Below the pieces are notes generated by a model, which saw only the letters and a program-made list of their open reading frames with translations, made no database searches and was not told the DNA's origin. From Eledone cirrhosa (taxonomy: Eukaryota > Mollusca > Cephalopoda > Octopoda > Eledonidae): a stretch of DNA of 64,000 bases. Below are positions 52,690-62,037 of the stretch, one piece after another. A program made the position numbers and the translations under genes. The first letter of the stretch is position 1. Each line of letters starts with the position of its first letter. The DNA lies in assembly GCA_964016885.1 (NCBI GenBank), contig OZ024743.1, forward strand, positions 81,255,467-81,319,466. The letters are read 5' to 3'.

Positions 52690-52910
52690 TAATGATTTCT
52701 AGTATAGGCACAATGCCAGTAATTTGGGAGCAGAGGAAAGTCGATTAAATCGATCTCAGTATGTTACTGGTACTTTATTTTATCGACCACGTAAAGATGA
52801 AAGGCAAAGTTAACCTCGGCGGGATTTGAACTCATACCGTAAGGGGACGTAACTCTATGTTGTAAAGCATAGCGTCCGACCGTCTACCGGTACTGCCAAT
52901 CCACCGCCCT
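52690..52910 (-). mobile_element. tRNA-headed SINE, long-linker type
   Basis: A minus-strand copy with terminus AATGATTTCTAGTATAGGCA. The linker AAAGTCGATTAAATCGATCT separates two CAGTA-type blocks, and the body is TTTTATCGACC. The head ends at CCACCGCCC, 52,909. Confidence 0.9.
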
Positions 52911-53149
52911 AATAACATTCGATTCATTTGCAATTATGCAAACAAGCCTCACTTGTATAGCCATGTCAGTAGAATGAACCCTTCATTCTTGCTTCATCAG
53001 CCAATCTGCTAATATGCTAATCAGGCCGATCAGTCTCTGTATATTTTAGAAAATAGCATATATTTTCACTAACTCTGACAGTTGGCAGATTAACAGTGAG
53101 CTGTACTGATGAAGGGTGATTGAGATGGAGGGTTTGTGGTTTTTCTCGC
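52911..53149. other. Low-copy sequence, no gene seen
   Basis: No motif was found. The words CTGATGAAG, GGGTTCATT and their relatives near 52,975-53,120 hint at a degraded inverted repeat but are too weak to call. Confidence 0.4.
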
Positions 53150-53409
<260 letters not shown>

Positions 53410-53479
53410 CAAAATTTAGTACAGCATCATCGAAGCTCTGGATGCAGCCAAGCTAACGAATGCAATCTCGGTGGGATTA

Positions 53480-53602
53480 TTTTCTTTGTTTTTTGTGCCT
53501 CTCCTTTGTTATGTCCTACGCCATTTTGTTTTTGTGTGTGTGAACACACACACAAAATCAAGATGGGGTAGGAGTGGCACAAAAAAAAAACAAAGAAAAG
53601 AA
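53480..53602. repeat. Imperfect foldback element
   Basis: The left arm 53,480-53,542 (TTTTCTTTGTTTTTTGTGCC ... TTTTTGTGTGTGTG) and the right arm 53,543-53,602 are reverse complements apart from about 12 extra bases in the left arm and scattered mismatches. A MITE-like hairpin is the simplest reading. Confidence 0.65.
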
Positions 53603-54015
53603 TCCCCAGTCACTGAAGAGGTCACAGAATGTGTGACGAAAGAACTTTGACAATATATATAAACAACCATCTGGTTGTGGAACCAACCAACCAACCGGAA
53701 ATTTATAAATTCCTAAATTTATAAATTTATTATAATAAATTGAAGTGAAAGTTACTGGTGCGTGTGTTTCTTATTGGCAACATGACCCTCCCAAAGTATA
53801 ACAAAATCGGTTTCAACACACGTTTTCAGATAAAGAATCTTGCTAAACAAATTCAGAAACGAAATATATATATATATACATATCGTGTTGGGTTATATGC
53901 CACAGTTAAGGCGACTAAAGTGTGCAGAATGTAAATACTGTAAGTAGAATTGAAGTTAGTGTTGCAGCATGCGTACAAACTTTGTGGTTGTGACATTCAC
54001 GTGCTTATATGCCTG
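53603..54015. other. Low-copy sequence, no gene seen
   Basis: Includes three CCAA repeats (53,680-53,695) and an AT palindrome around 53,700-53,735. No coding signal. Confidence 0.45.
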
Positions 54016-54050
54016 AATATATATATATATGTGTGTGGGGGGGGGGGTAT

Positions 54051-54106
<56 letters not shown>

Positions 54107-54133
54107 ATGTATATATATATATATATATATATA
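54016..54133. repeat. (TA)n, G9 and (GT)n microsatellites
   Basis: A short TA run, a G9 run near 54,039, about 55 bp of GT repeats and a closing TA run. Confidence 0.94.
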
Positions 54134-54718
54134 CTTATATTGACATACAGTTATTATATACATGCTTATATATATTTAAATAAAGTAATTAGTATATTTA
54201 AGAGCTTAAGTATATATTCTGACTAAATTTCAAAACTGGAACATGAATTTTGACGGAAATGCAAAGAAAATGTTTATCGTTGAAAATATTCCTAGAGTTT
54301 CATTGAATTGTTCGGTTCTGAGAATGGAAGGCAAGATGTTTCTAAAGATTGTTTATATTCCATTAACCACAAATTTACAGACAGTGGCAAGAATAAACAT
54401 ACACAGCTTGTCTCAATAAACGTCATTTTATAGAAATTCAGTAATGATATTTCAATATTGTTTGAGGTGACTTGTAGCTAATGTTTTATATTTAACTATA
54501 TTAATTAAAATTTAAGATTTATTTCAAATGTCTAGGCTATACAAAATATATAAATGTCTATATGAAAAATTCATGTAGATGAGATATATTGAAATTACAA
54601 TATTATTTCATGTTTAGTAAATAGTTTCTAATTCTGTAAATTATTAAATCTAAACTATTTCAGAGTGAGAATTGAAGAAGAAATGTTAAATATATTAATA
54701 CATATAATATAAAATATA
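54134..54718. other. AT-rich low-copy sequence, no gene seen
   Basis: Strongly AT-rich, with no frame of note on either strand and no repeat family recognised. Confidence 0.5.
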
Positions 54719-54915
54719 GTGGAACGGCCCTCCGTCGGTTTCAACGACGAGTGTCCCAATTCGATCAACAGAACGCCCTACTCACGACAAACTAACATAT
54801 AAGTGGCCGAGCATTCCATAGATATGTAATTCTAAATGGGATTCACCATAATATAGGTGGATCTTCACATTACACGTATAATACATTCCATGTGTTTCCT
54901 AGCACCATCCTCCCT
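54719..54915. repeat. Possible degenerate dispersed repeat
   Basis: A GC-richer island in AT-rich DNA, with CGGCCCTCCGTCGGTTTCAA, ACGACGAGTGTCCCAATTCG and AAGTGGCCGAGCATTCCATA. From memory this resembles a dispersed cephalopod repeat rich in CGACGACGAG words. I could not check it. The second half is strongly eroded. Confidence 0.4.
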
Positions 54916-54937
54916 TTCTCCCCCCCCTCACCTTCTT

Positions 54938-54946
54938 CTTCTTCTT

Positions 54947-55021
<75 letters not shown>

Positions 55022-55027
55022 GTTATT
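54938..55027. repeat. (CTT)n then (TTA)n microsatellite
   Basis: About 12 CTT units switch to about 17 TTA units. The TTA part directly abuts the 3' end of the truncated RLE-LINE copy; on the element strand it reads as an (AAT)n tail or target. Confidence 0.95.
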
Positions 55028-55504
55028 ACTCTTTGAGTCTCAGTCATTGATGTTAGTTAACTGGAAAGTTTGTTGGAATGAATATCAAGCCACTACCTGC
55101 AGCCTCAGATATTCAGGACGTATCGGAGGGTTCTTGCTGTTCCCAGCAAGCATGCCTTTTGAAGCGTTCCAAAAAGCGTGAAGGGGCCGATTTTCTTTAA
55201 CCATCCCTGGAAACTTTTGGAGATAGTCCCCAGTGCGCCTATGACAATAGGGATCACTTTGACTTCATGGCAGTTCCAAATCATTTTTACCTCCCACTTT
55301 AAGTCCTGGTATCGGTTAATTTTCTCCCTCTCCTTCTCTTGCACTCTCGTGTCGAATGGGCAGGCCACATCCACAATCAGGCACGATCTTTTTTCTTTGT
55401 CCACAACCACCAGGTCAGGTCTATTGTGTTCCAGTTTCTTGTCCGTCTGTATCCTAAAATCCCACAGCACCTTCACCTGATCGTTCTCTATCACCGCCTC
55501 TGGC

Positions 55505-55505
<1 letters not shown>
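55028..55505 (-). pseudogene. 5'-truncated copy of the RLE non-LTR retrotransposon
   Basis: The minus-strand frame that ends with TGA at 55,105 encodes the last ~132 residues of the same protein as the neighbouring full element. I count only four amino-acid differences (Met to Ile, Ser to Asp, Arg to Met, Gly to Ser, in the residue 1003-1095 stretch). The PD-D nuclease motif (RPDLVVVDKEKRSCLIVDV) is intact, but reverse transcriptase and everything upstream are missing. The break is at about 55,503, where element sequence (GCCTCTGGC) meets (TTA)n. The 3' UTR is about 77 bp. It is a typical 5'-truncated LINE insertion, and it is recent judging by the low divergence. Confidence 0.92.
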
Positions 55506-55543
<38 letters not shown>

Positions 55544-55553
55544 GTTATTGTTA
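55506..55553. repeat. (TTA)n microsatellite between two LINE copies
   Basis: About 12 TTA units and a TTGTTATTG variant end separate the truncated copy from the 3' end of the intact element. Confidence 0.95.
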
Positions 55554-55629
55554 TTCCTTGAATCTCAGTCATTGATGTTGGTTAACTGGAAAGTCCGTTG
55601 GATTGAATATCAAGCCACTACCTGCAGCC

Positions 55630-58600
55630 TCAGATATTCAGGACGTATCGGAGGGTTCTTGCCGTTCCAAGCAAGCATGCCTTTTGAAGCGTTCCAAAAA
55701 GCGTGAAGGGGCCGATTTTCTTTAACCATCCCTGGAAACCTTTGGAGATAGTCCCCAGTGCGCCTATGACAATCGGGATCACTTTGACTTCATGGCAGTT
55801 CCAAATCCTTTTCACCTCCCACTTTAGGTCCTGGTATCGGTTAATTTTCTCCCTCTCCTTCTCTTGCACTCTCGTGTCGAACGGGCAGGCCACATCCACA
55901 ATCAGGCACGATCTTTTTTCTTTGTCCACAACCACCAGGTCAGGTCTATTGTGTTCCAGTTTTTTGTCCGTCTGTATCCTAAAATCCCACAGCACCTTCA
56001 CCTGACTGTTCTCCATCACCGCCTCTGGCCTATGCTCATACCATTTCTCAGAATGTGGTAGATTGTTTACTTTGCACAGGTGCCAGTGGATCACCCTGCC
56101 CATCACATCGTGTCTCCAGCCCTTATAGTGGGTCTGGGCTAGGTGTTTACACTCGGACACAATGTGAGCCACAGTCTCCTCTCTCTCTCCACAGATCCTG
56201 CACAGTGGGCTAGCCTCCTCCTTGTAGATATGGTGCTTCAACCACTTCGTTTTGAGGGCCTGCTCCTGCGCGGCCATTAGCATTCCTTCTGTAGCCTTTT
56301 TGAGGTCTCCTCTTCTCAACCAGTTCCATGTCTGTGGATCTCTAAATTCAGTTTTCTCAAAGAAGGTACTATGAAGGGATTTTCCCTTAAGGCTGCTCTT
56401 CCTCCTTGATGTTATTTCCTCCTTTGGTATCCCCTGGCCTACTGTCCCCTCCTTCAGTACAGCTCTGAGCATTGGCTCCTTACTATAGGTCACGTATTTG
56501 TATAGGTTGTTTTTCTCCATCTGAACACAGTCCTCTATGCTGATAAGACCTCTTCCACCCTCAGATCTCCTTAGGTAGAGTCTATCGACATCACTCCTCT
56601 TGTGGAACATGTTGTAGATAGTCAATAGCTTCCTAGTCTTCCTATCCATTTCTTTTTGTTCAGCAACATTCCATCTCAGAATTCCCGCACTGTACCTAAT
56701 AATAGACACAGCTCGGGAATTTACTGCGCTTATGGCATTTCTGCTGTTCAGATGTGACTTCAATACGCTCCTTACTCTCCGAATGTATTCAGTTCTTAAC
56801 AATTCCTTCATTTTTTTGTTCTTTATGCCATCAGCCTCCAGAACGCCCAAATACTTGTATCCTTCCTCAGAGTCAATTTCCTTTATCATCTCACCTGTTG
56901 GTATCTGGATCCCGTTACTTCTGCTCAACCTACCCCTCCTCATCACAATGACTCCACATTTACCAATACCAAACTGCATACATATATCACTGCTGAAAAT
57001 ACGGACAGTGTCAACAAGCACATCCAACTCCTTCTCACTTTTCCCGAAGAGCTTAAGATCGTCCATGAAGAGGAGGTGATTGATGGTAAGCTCTCCCCTT
57101 CCCAACTTGTATCCTGCTCTCACTTTTCGCAGCATAATGGTCAAGGGCATCAGGGCAAGGACAAACAACAGAGGGGACAGGCTATCTCCCTGGAAGATAC
57201 CTCTCTTGATCTTCACGCTTCCCAAGGATACTCCAGTTGATGTCAACTCTGTCTCCCAGGACCCCATACTCCTGCCCAGCAACTGTCTGATGTTACCTGC
57301 CACCCTGAAGATCTCCAGGCTTTTGGTGATCCAGGAATGAGGCACCATGTCAAATGCCTTTCTGTAGTCTATCCATCCCATGGCAAGATCAGTGTGTCTC
57401 CTCCTGCAATTCCCCATTACCATCTTATCAATAAGCAACTGGTCCTTTGTACCACGTGACTTCTTTCGGCATCCTTTCTGTTCGTCCGGCAACAAGTTGT
57501 TTGTGTGGAGGTGATGGTAGATTTCCTCAGACACAATGCTCGTCAACAGTTTCCACATTACGGGCAGACATGTGATAGGTCTATAGTTGGTAACATCATT
57601 ACCCTTGATTCGGTCTTTCATTATCAGAACTGTGGTACCTTTTGTCAACCACTCTGGCACCTCACCCGACACCAAGCAGTCATTGAACATGGCCGTCAGC
57701 TTCGGGTGGAGGGATGTTAAATGTTTAATCCAATACCCCTGCACACCATCTGGGCCTGGTGATTTCCAGTTGGTTAGTTTTTTGGCTTGCCCCTTAAGAG
57801 TTTCAACTGTGATACTCAAATCAGTCTGTTGCTGTGCCTGCTCACCGATCTCCCTCTGTACTGTCTCAATCCACCCTGCCTGGGCATTGTGTCTAACATC
57901 CTGCTCCCATATTCCTCTCCAGAATGTTTTAGCTTGTTCCGCCCCAGGGATCAAGTCGGTGCCTCTTTCTTTCCCCTCAAGCTGTCCAAACAGCATCTTC
58001 TGGTTGTTGTCGAACATGCGGTTCTGTTTATACTGACTGACTCTGTTCTCGTATCGCCTGATTTTGGCACTCTTTGCTACAATGCGTTGCTTCAATTCCT
58101 CTATGATAATATTTAGCTTTTTACTCCTAGTTTTGTATTTTATTTCCAGTCTATTTTTAGTGCCTATGTTTTTTAGTGTCCCATTCAGTAGTGACTCAAG
58201 CTTTCCTATGTCATTTCTCATTTCCCCGATTTGCCCACTCAGTCGCTTCTTCCACCACGGCTCTGCTCTTTCTTGTCTGTTGTTTCCTCTCGCTTTTATA
58301 CCAAGTAGTTTCCTCACCGTATTTGCTGTTGCTTTGAGGATATTGTTGCACTGGTGGAGACTCCTCGCCTCAAGGTATGGGATGACTTTGTTTACCTTAG
58401 CTGTTGTTTCTTTTAACTTTTTCCTGTCTACAAATCTTAGGTTCATAGGTCTCCCACTATCATTGTTCAACTCATCTACCACTAAATTTAGGATGTCAAC
58501 CGAATCTTGTCCTAGCCCGTCAGCATTCATCTCCTCAGTGGCCGTATCTCTGTTCCAGGTATTATTTATCTCAGTATTCAGATCATTGTCTGCTTCGGGT

Positions 58601-59022
58601 GGTTCCTCCGCTCTCAGGACCTCCTCACCTTCATTTCCCGCCGGCTCGCTTGTCTGGCATACTACACCCGCCATCTCCAAGCCATTCTCTCTGCTCAGTT
58701 CCTCCAGTTCCAGCTCGCTTATCCACCCATTAGTTCTTATTACCCGAGCCTGCCCGGCCAATTTTTGTTCATCTAATTTAAATAAACCAATCTCGTTCCA
58801 GATGTTATGCATCCGTCTCCTGTAGCCCCTCTCCTTGGGGTTACTTTTCAGGTAGCATTGCATAACAGTTCTATTCAATTCTTTCGTCCAGTTGGTTCTG
58901 GCCCCTTTCCTTCTTCTTCTTCCTCCAACATCAGCAGTATTTCGTTGACAGTCAGGTTCCTGCTGCTGAGCCAGGGGGCACCTGTTGGGTGAGAGTCTGT
59001 CACATGACGTTCTAGTCTCCAT
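55630..59022 (-). CDS. RLE non-LTR retrotransposon polyprotein (RT, CCHC, restriction-like endonuclease)
   Basis: An intact 1,130-residue frame. Residues ~33-115 are basic with conserved Trp residues (TNWTKELN ... IWNEIGL ... RTNGWISELELEEL), compatible with a Myb/helix-turn-helix DNA-binding region. A charged, possibly coiled region follows at ~255-335. Reverse transcriptase covers ~415-690: KSPGPDGVQGYW entry, NYRPITCLP, motif A WIDYRKAFD with Asp552, motif B GIFQGDSLSPLLF (608-620), and motif C FMDD (652-655). The thumb region has EGGRGLISIED (821-831). C941-x2-C944-x8-H953-x4-C958 is the finger before the nuclease. The nuclease motif is RPD (1026-1028) ... D1043 with Lys1059/Tyr1063 downstream. 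The start chosen is the first ATG after an in-frame TAA 33 nt upstream. No frameshift or nonsense codon is present. The protein would nick target DNA and prime reverse transcription of its own RNA in the nucleus. Confidence 0.93.
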   Translation of the reverse strand: METRTSCDRLSPNRCPLAQQQEPDCQRNTADVGGRRRRKGARTNWTKELNRTVMQCYLKSNPKERGYRRRMHNIWNEIGLFKLDEQKLAGQARVIRTNGWISELELEELSRENGLEMAGVVCQTSEPAGNEGEEVLRAEEPPEADNDLNTEINNTWNRDTATEEMNADGLGQDSVDILNLVVDELNNDSGRPMNLRFVDRKKLKETTAKVNKVIPYLEARSLHQCNNILKATANTVRKLLGIKARGNNRQERAEPWWKKRLSGQIGEMRNDIGKLESLLNGTLKNIGTKNRLEIKYKTRSKKLNIIIEELKQRIVAKSAKIRRYENRVSQYKQNRMFDNNQKMLFGQLEGKERGTDLIPGAEQAKTFWRGIWEQDVRHNAQAGWIETVQREIGEQAQQQTDLSITVETLKGQAKKLTNWKSPGPDGVQGYWIKHLTSLHPKLTAMFNDCLVSGEVPEWLTKGTTVLIMKDRIKGNDVTNYRPITCLPVMWKLLTSIVSEEIYHHLHTNNLLPDEQKGCRKKSRGTKDQLLIDKMVMGNCRRRHTDLAMGWIDYRKAFDMVPHSWITKSLEIFRVAGNIRQLLGRSMGSWETELTSTGVSLGSVKIKRGIFQGDSLSPLLFVLALMPLTIMLRKVRAGYKLGRGELTINHLLFMDDLKLFGKSEKELDVLVDTVRIFSSDICMQFGIGKCGVIVMRRGRLSRSNGIQIPTGEMIKEIDSEEGYKYLGVLEADGIKNKKMKELLRTEYIRRVRSVLKSHLNSRNAISAVNSRAVSIIRYSAGILRWNVAEQKEMDRKTRKLLTIYNMFHKRSDVDRLYLRRSEGGRGLISIEDCVQMEKNNLYKYVTYSKEPMLRAVLKEGTVGQGIPKEEITSRRKSSLKGKSLHSTFFEKTEFRDPQTWNWLRRGDLKKATEGMLMAAQEQALKTKWLKHHIYKEEASPLCRICGEREETVAHIVSECKHLAQTHYKGWRHDVMGRVIHWHLCKVNNLPHSEKWYEHRPEAVMENSQVKVLWDFRIQTDKKLEHNRPDLVVVDKEKRSCLIVDVACPFDTRVQEKEREKINRYQDLKWEVKRIWNCHEVKVIPIVIGALGTISKGFQGWLKKIGPFTLFGTLQKACLLGTARTLRYVLNI

Positions 59023-59393
59023 TTCACCGTTATTCGAACTGTTTATGTTCGATATTTAAACACTCTTATCGAGGATTGGCGAATGTATGTTTACATAGCC
59101 ATCTGTGGATCCGCCATCCCACTTGGCCCTTGTGTGGCATTATCACCACGCTGTATACGGACACACATAAACAAACAAACACACGGGCAGAAAGGGCCCC
59201 AAAAATGAATAAGCATAAGTTTCATTGTAATGTAGTATTCGAATGTCTGACTTAGTTTTTGTTTTTTAAGTTTTACTTTTTCCCCCCTCTTCTCTGTCCG
59301 TCCGCCTGCTTCTCTCTTCATTCTTATTTTCTTTACGTTTTTGGGGTTTCTTTTTTTTGTTTTTGTTTTTCTCTGTTTTTCTCGTTTTTTACT

Positions 59394-59394
<1 letters not shown>
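59023..59394 (-). other. Putative 5' UTR/promoter region of the RLE element
   Basis: About 370 bp between the ORF start and the upstream (TTA)n tract. On the element strand the distal part is A/G-rich and the proximal part mixed. No clear promoter or ribozyme fold can be asserted by eye. Confidence 0.5.

Positions 59395-59440
<46 letters not shown>
59395..59440. repeat. (TTA)n microsatellite at the 5' side of the RLE element
   Basis: About 15 TTA/ATT units. The unit is the same as in the tracts at the element's 3' end and next to the truncated copy. Confidence 0.95.
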
Positions 59441-59570
59441 GTGTGGTTTTCGCCACGAGTAACCCTCAGAGGTTTCCCCCCTATTGGGGAATTTTTCATT
59501 GTTTCAATTTTCATTTTATTGTTTATATATATATATGTTTTGTCTTTTTTTTTTTTTTTTTCTTATATAA

Positions 59571-59757
59571 ATAATTGTTTCTACTTTAGGCACAAGGCCA
59601 GCAATTATCCAGTGCATTACTGGTACTTTATTTTATCGACCCCGTAAGGATGAAAGGCAAAGTCAACCTCGGCGGGATTTGAACTCAGATCGTAAAGGGA
59701 CGTAACTATGCTGGAAAGCATGACGTCCGACCCTCTACCGATACTGTCAATCCACCA
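59571..59757 (-). mobile_element. tRNA-headed SINE, short-linker type
   Basis: A minus-strand copy from AATAATTGTTTCTACTTTAG to the head complement ACTGTCAATCCACC. It is preceded by a T17 run and a (TA)n run. The last head bases (GCCC) are missing. Confidence 0.9.
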
Positions 59758-59874
59758 AATATTTACACGCACAAAACCCACATCGTATCGTCCTGTTGCG
59801 TCTGTGATGTTTTTCTTGATGTCAGCCCTTGTGGCCAATAAAGAAATCATTATTATTATTATTATTATTATTAT
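59758..59874 (+). mobile_element. Possible LINE 3' end with (ATT)n tail
   Basis: The sequence ends TTGTGGCCAATAAAGAAATC and then (ATT)n from about 59,850. An AATAAA signal plus a simple-repeat tail looks like the 3' terminus of a non-LTR element on the plus strand. The upstream coding part is not visible, so this is tentative. Confidence 0.4.
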
Positions 59875-59882
59875 TTTTTTTT

Positions 59883-60059
59883 TTCTTCTTCTTCTTCTTC
59901 TTCTTCTTCTTCTTCTTCTTCTTCTTCTTCTTCTTCTTCTTCTTCTTCTTCTTCTTCTTCTTCTTCTTCTTCTTCTTCTTCTTCTTCTTCTTCTTCTTCT
60001 TCTTCTTCTTCTTCTTCTTCTTCTTCTTCTTCTTCTTCTTCTTCTTCTTCTTCTTCTTC
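59883..60059. repeat. (TTC)n microsatellite, about 59 units
   Basis: A pure TTC run of about 177 bp. Its translations as poly-Leu, poly-Phe, poly-Arg or poly-Glu are artefacts. On the minus strand it is (GAA)n and directly follows the LINE coding remnant. Confidence 0.97.
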
Positions 60060-60965
60060 GCCCACTTATTCCTGAGAAGATCGTGGGGTCAGAGTCCTGA
60101 AACCCTCCTTCCAGCAGGTCCTGTCGGCAGCAACTGTCTCCAACTGATCCAGCTGGATCTCCAAGCAAGATCATGGATGATATCCAACCATCTTGCTCGA
60201 GGTCTACCCCAGTGTCTTCTGCCGGTTGAGTTTCTCTGTAAACTCTGTCCAGCGATTCTTTCCTCAGACATTCTAACCACCTGGCCATATTATCGGAGCT
60301 ATGATCTCCCAATTCGGAGAAATGGCGGCTCTACCTGGAGTGACTCTCTCATCTCCGAGCTACACACTCTATCCAGTAATGTTACTCCAGCTGTGATCTC
60401 CCAATCCGGAGAACTAGCTGCTCTACCTGGAGTGACTCTCTCATCACCGAGCTACACACTCTATCCAGTAATGTTACTCCAGCTGTGATCTCCCAATCCG
60501 GAGAACTAGCTGCTCTACCTGGAGTGACTCTCTCATCTCCGAGCTACACACTCTATCCAGTAATGTTACTCCAGCTGTGATCTCCCAATCCGGAGAACTA
60601 GCGGCTCTACCTGAAGTGACTCTCTCATCTCCGAGCTACACACTCTATCCAGTAATGTTACTCCAGCTGTGATCTCCCAATCCGGAGAACTAGCTGCTCT
60701 ACCTGGAGTGACTCTCTCATCTCCGAGCTACACACTCTATCCAGTAATGTTACTCCAGCTGTGATCTCCCAATCCGGAGAACTAGCTGCTCTACCTGGAG
60801 TGACCCTCTCATCTCCGAGCTACACACTCTATCCAGTAATGTTACTCCAAAAACCTTTCGGAAGACCCCCACTTCAGCCGTTTCTATTCGCGGTCGTATT
60901 CTTTTAGGCATTGCCCAAGATGCCTGACCATAAGTACCATCCAGCCAATTTCCCTCACAAGACAT
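60060..60965 (-). pseudogene. C-terminal remnant of another non-LTR retrotransposon ORF, internally amplified
   Basis: On the minus strand, 60,965 down to about 60,760 reads KRIRPRIETAEVGVFRKVFG, then TLLDRVCSSEMRGSLQVEQL and LRIGRSQLE. From 60,280 to about 60,089 it reads MVRMSEERIAGQSLQ, then TGRRHWGRPRARWLDIIHDL. This is the recognisable order of an animal LINE C-terminus (ETAE-GFLR ... R-S-L-Q-V-E ... H-x-R-M ... GRPR-RW). Between the two parts, six copies of a 92-bp unit interrupt it. Reverse transcriptase itself is absent. Exact clade not assigned. Confidence 0.7.
60298..60849 (-). repeat. Six-copy 92-bp tandem repeat inside the LINE remnant
   Basis: GCTGTGATCTCCCAATCCGG recurs at 60,390, 60,482, 60,574, 60,666 and 60,758, with a diverged first copy at 60,298, giving exactly 92-bp spacing. 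Copies differ at only a few positions. The unit encodes DRVCSSEMRG and LRIGRSQLE of the LINE on the minus strand. Since 92 is not a multiple of 3, the frame shifts at each copy. Confidence 0.92.
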
Positions 60966-61149
60966 GGCTGGACCCCAGATAATTATTGCTAGATGTAATT
61001 CAATGTAGAATTGAAATATTTATCATTCACTTAGTTATGAGTTATAAAGAGGCTTGGCTTACTGGCTATGTTGTTTGTTCTACGATTGAGAAGTCGTGTG
61101 TTCGGTTCCCAGTGGTGCTTTGTGACCTTGAATCTTATATTATATTGTT
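60966..61149. other. Short low-copy spacer
   Basis: AT-rich. The stretch GGCTTGGCTTACTGGCTATG ... GTGTTCGGTTCCCAGTGGTG (61,050-61,115) has a tRNA-SINE-like B-box (TTCGGTTCCC) and could be a small remnant of a different SINE. Confidence 0.35.
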
Positions 61150-62037
61150 ACAGTGTTAGTGGTGGTGGCGCTGGTGGTGGTGGTGGTAGTGTGGTACTAA
61201 TTTTGTGATGGTGGTGATGGTGGTGGTGATGTAGTAGGGATGCTGTGATGGTGGTGGTGGCGTAGTGATGGTGGTAGTGGTGGTGTAGTGATGGTGGTGG
61301 TGTAGTGATGGTGATGGTGGTGGTGTAGTGATGGTGGTGGTGGTGGTGTATTGATGGTGATGGTGGTGGTGGTGGTGGTGTATGATGGTGATGGTGATGG
61401 TGGTGGTGGTATAGTGATGGTGATGGTGGTAGTGGTGGTGGTGGTGGTGGTGGTGTAGTAATGGTGATGGTGGTGGTGTAGTGATGGTGATGGTGGTGGT
61501 GGTGGTGGTGTAGTGGTGGTGTAGTGATGGTGATGGTGGTGATGGTGTAGTGATGGTAAGGGTGGTGGTGGATGTGTAGTGATGGTGGCGGTGGTTGGTG
61601 TAGTGATGGTGATGGTGGTGGTGTAGTGATGGTGATGGTGGTGGTGGTGGTAGTGTAGTGATGGTGATAGTGGTGGTGGTGGTGTAGTGATGGTGGTGGT
61701 GGTGGTGTAGTGGTCGCGGTGGTGTAGTGATGGTGACGGTCGTGGTGGTGGTGGTGTAGTGATGGTGACGGTGGTGGTGGTGGTGTAGTGATGGCGGTGG
61801 TGGTTGGTGTAGTGATGGTGATGGTGGTGGTGTAGTGATGGTGATGGTGGTGGTGGTGGTGTAATGATGGTGATGGTGGTGGTGGTTGGTGTAGGGGTGG
61901 TGGTGGTGGTGGTGTAGTGATGGTGATGGTGGTGGTGGTGGTGGTGGTGGTGGTGGTGGTGGTGTAATGATGGTGATGGTGGTGGTGGTTGGTGTAGTGG
62001 TGGTGGTGGTGTAGTGATGGTGATGGTGGTGGTGTGT
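61150..62037. repeat. GGT/GAT minisatellite
   Basis: About 890 bp of GGTGGT and GATGGT triplets punctuated by GTGTAGTGATGG, giving irregular units of about 20-40 bp. The long minus-strand frames (294 and 318 codons of His/Thr/Pro) come from the repeat and show no non-repeat domain. Confidence 0.93.

Larger units (their letters stand above)
55554..59394 (-). mobile_element. Apparently full-length RLE-class non-LTR retrotransposon (R4/Dong-like)
   Basis: A minus-strand element of about 3.84 kb bounded by (TTA)n at 55,506-55,553 (3' side) and at 59,395-59,440 (5' side). It has a putative 5' UTR of about 370 bp, one ORF of 1,130 codons and a 3' UTR of about 76 bp. The classification rests on the RT followed by CCHC and a restriction-like nuclease, the single ORF, the moderate length and the TAA-repeat target. 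R4/Dong elements are known for the same architecture, and Dong for TAA-repeat insertion. NeSL, Hero or R2 membership is less likely but cannot be excluded without a tree. The exact 5' end is not fixed. Confidence 0.85.

Noticed and set aside
53090..53130. Exon-like frame near the GAAGGGTGATTGAGATGGAG stretch
   Set aside because: Too short, runs straight into (TA)n and has no flanking splice-site logic.
58064..58825. 253-codon plus-strand frame
   Set aside because: It is the antisense shadow of the intact retrotransposon ORF and has no recognisable domain.
59617..60488. Frames with poly-Arg, poly-Glu, poly-Phe or poly-Leu
   Set aside because: They are translations of the (TTC)n microsatellite joined to SINE and LINE remnants.
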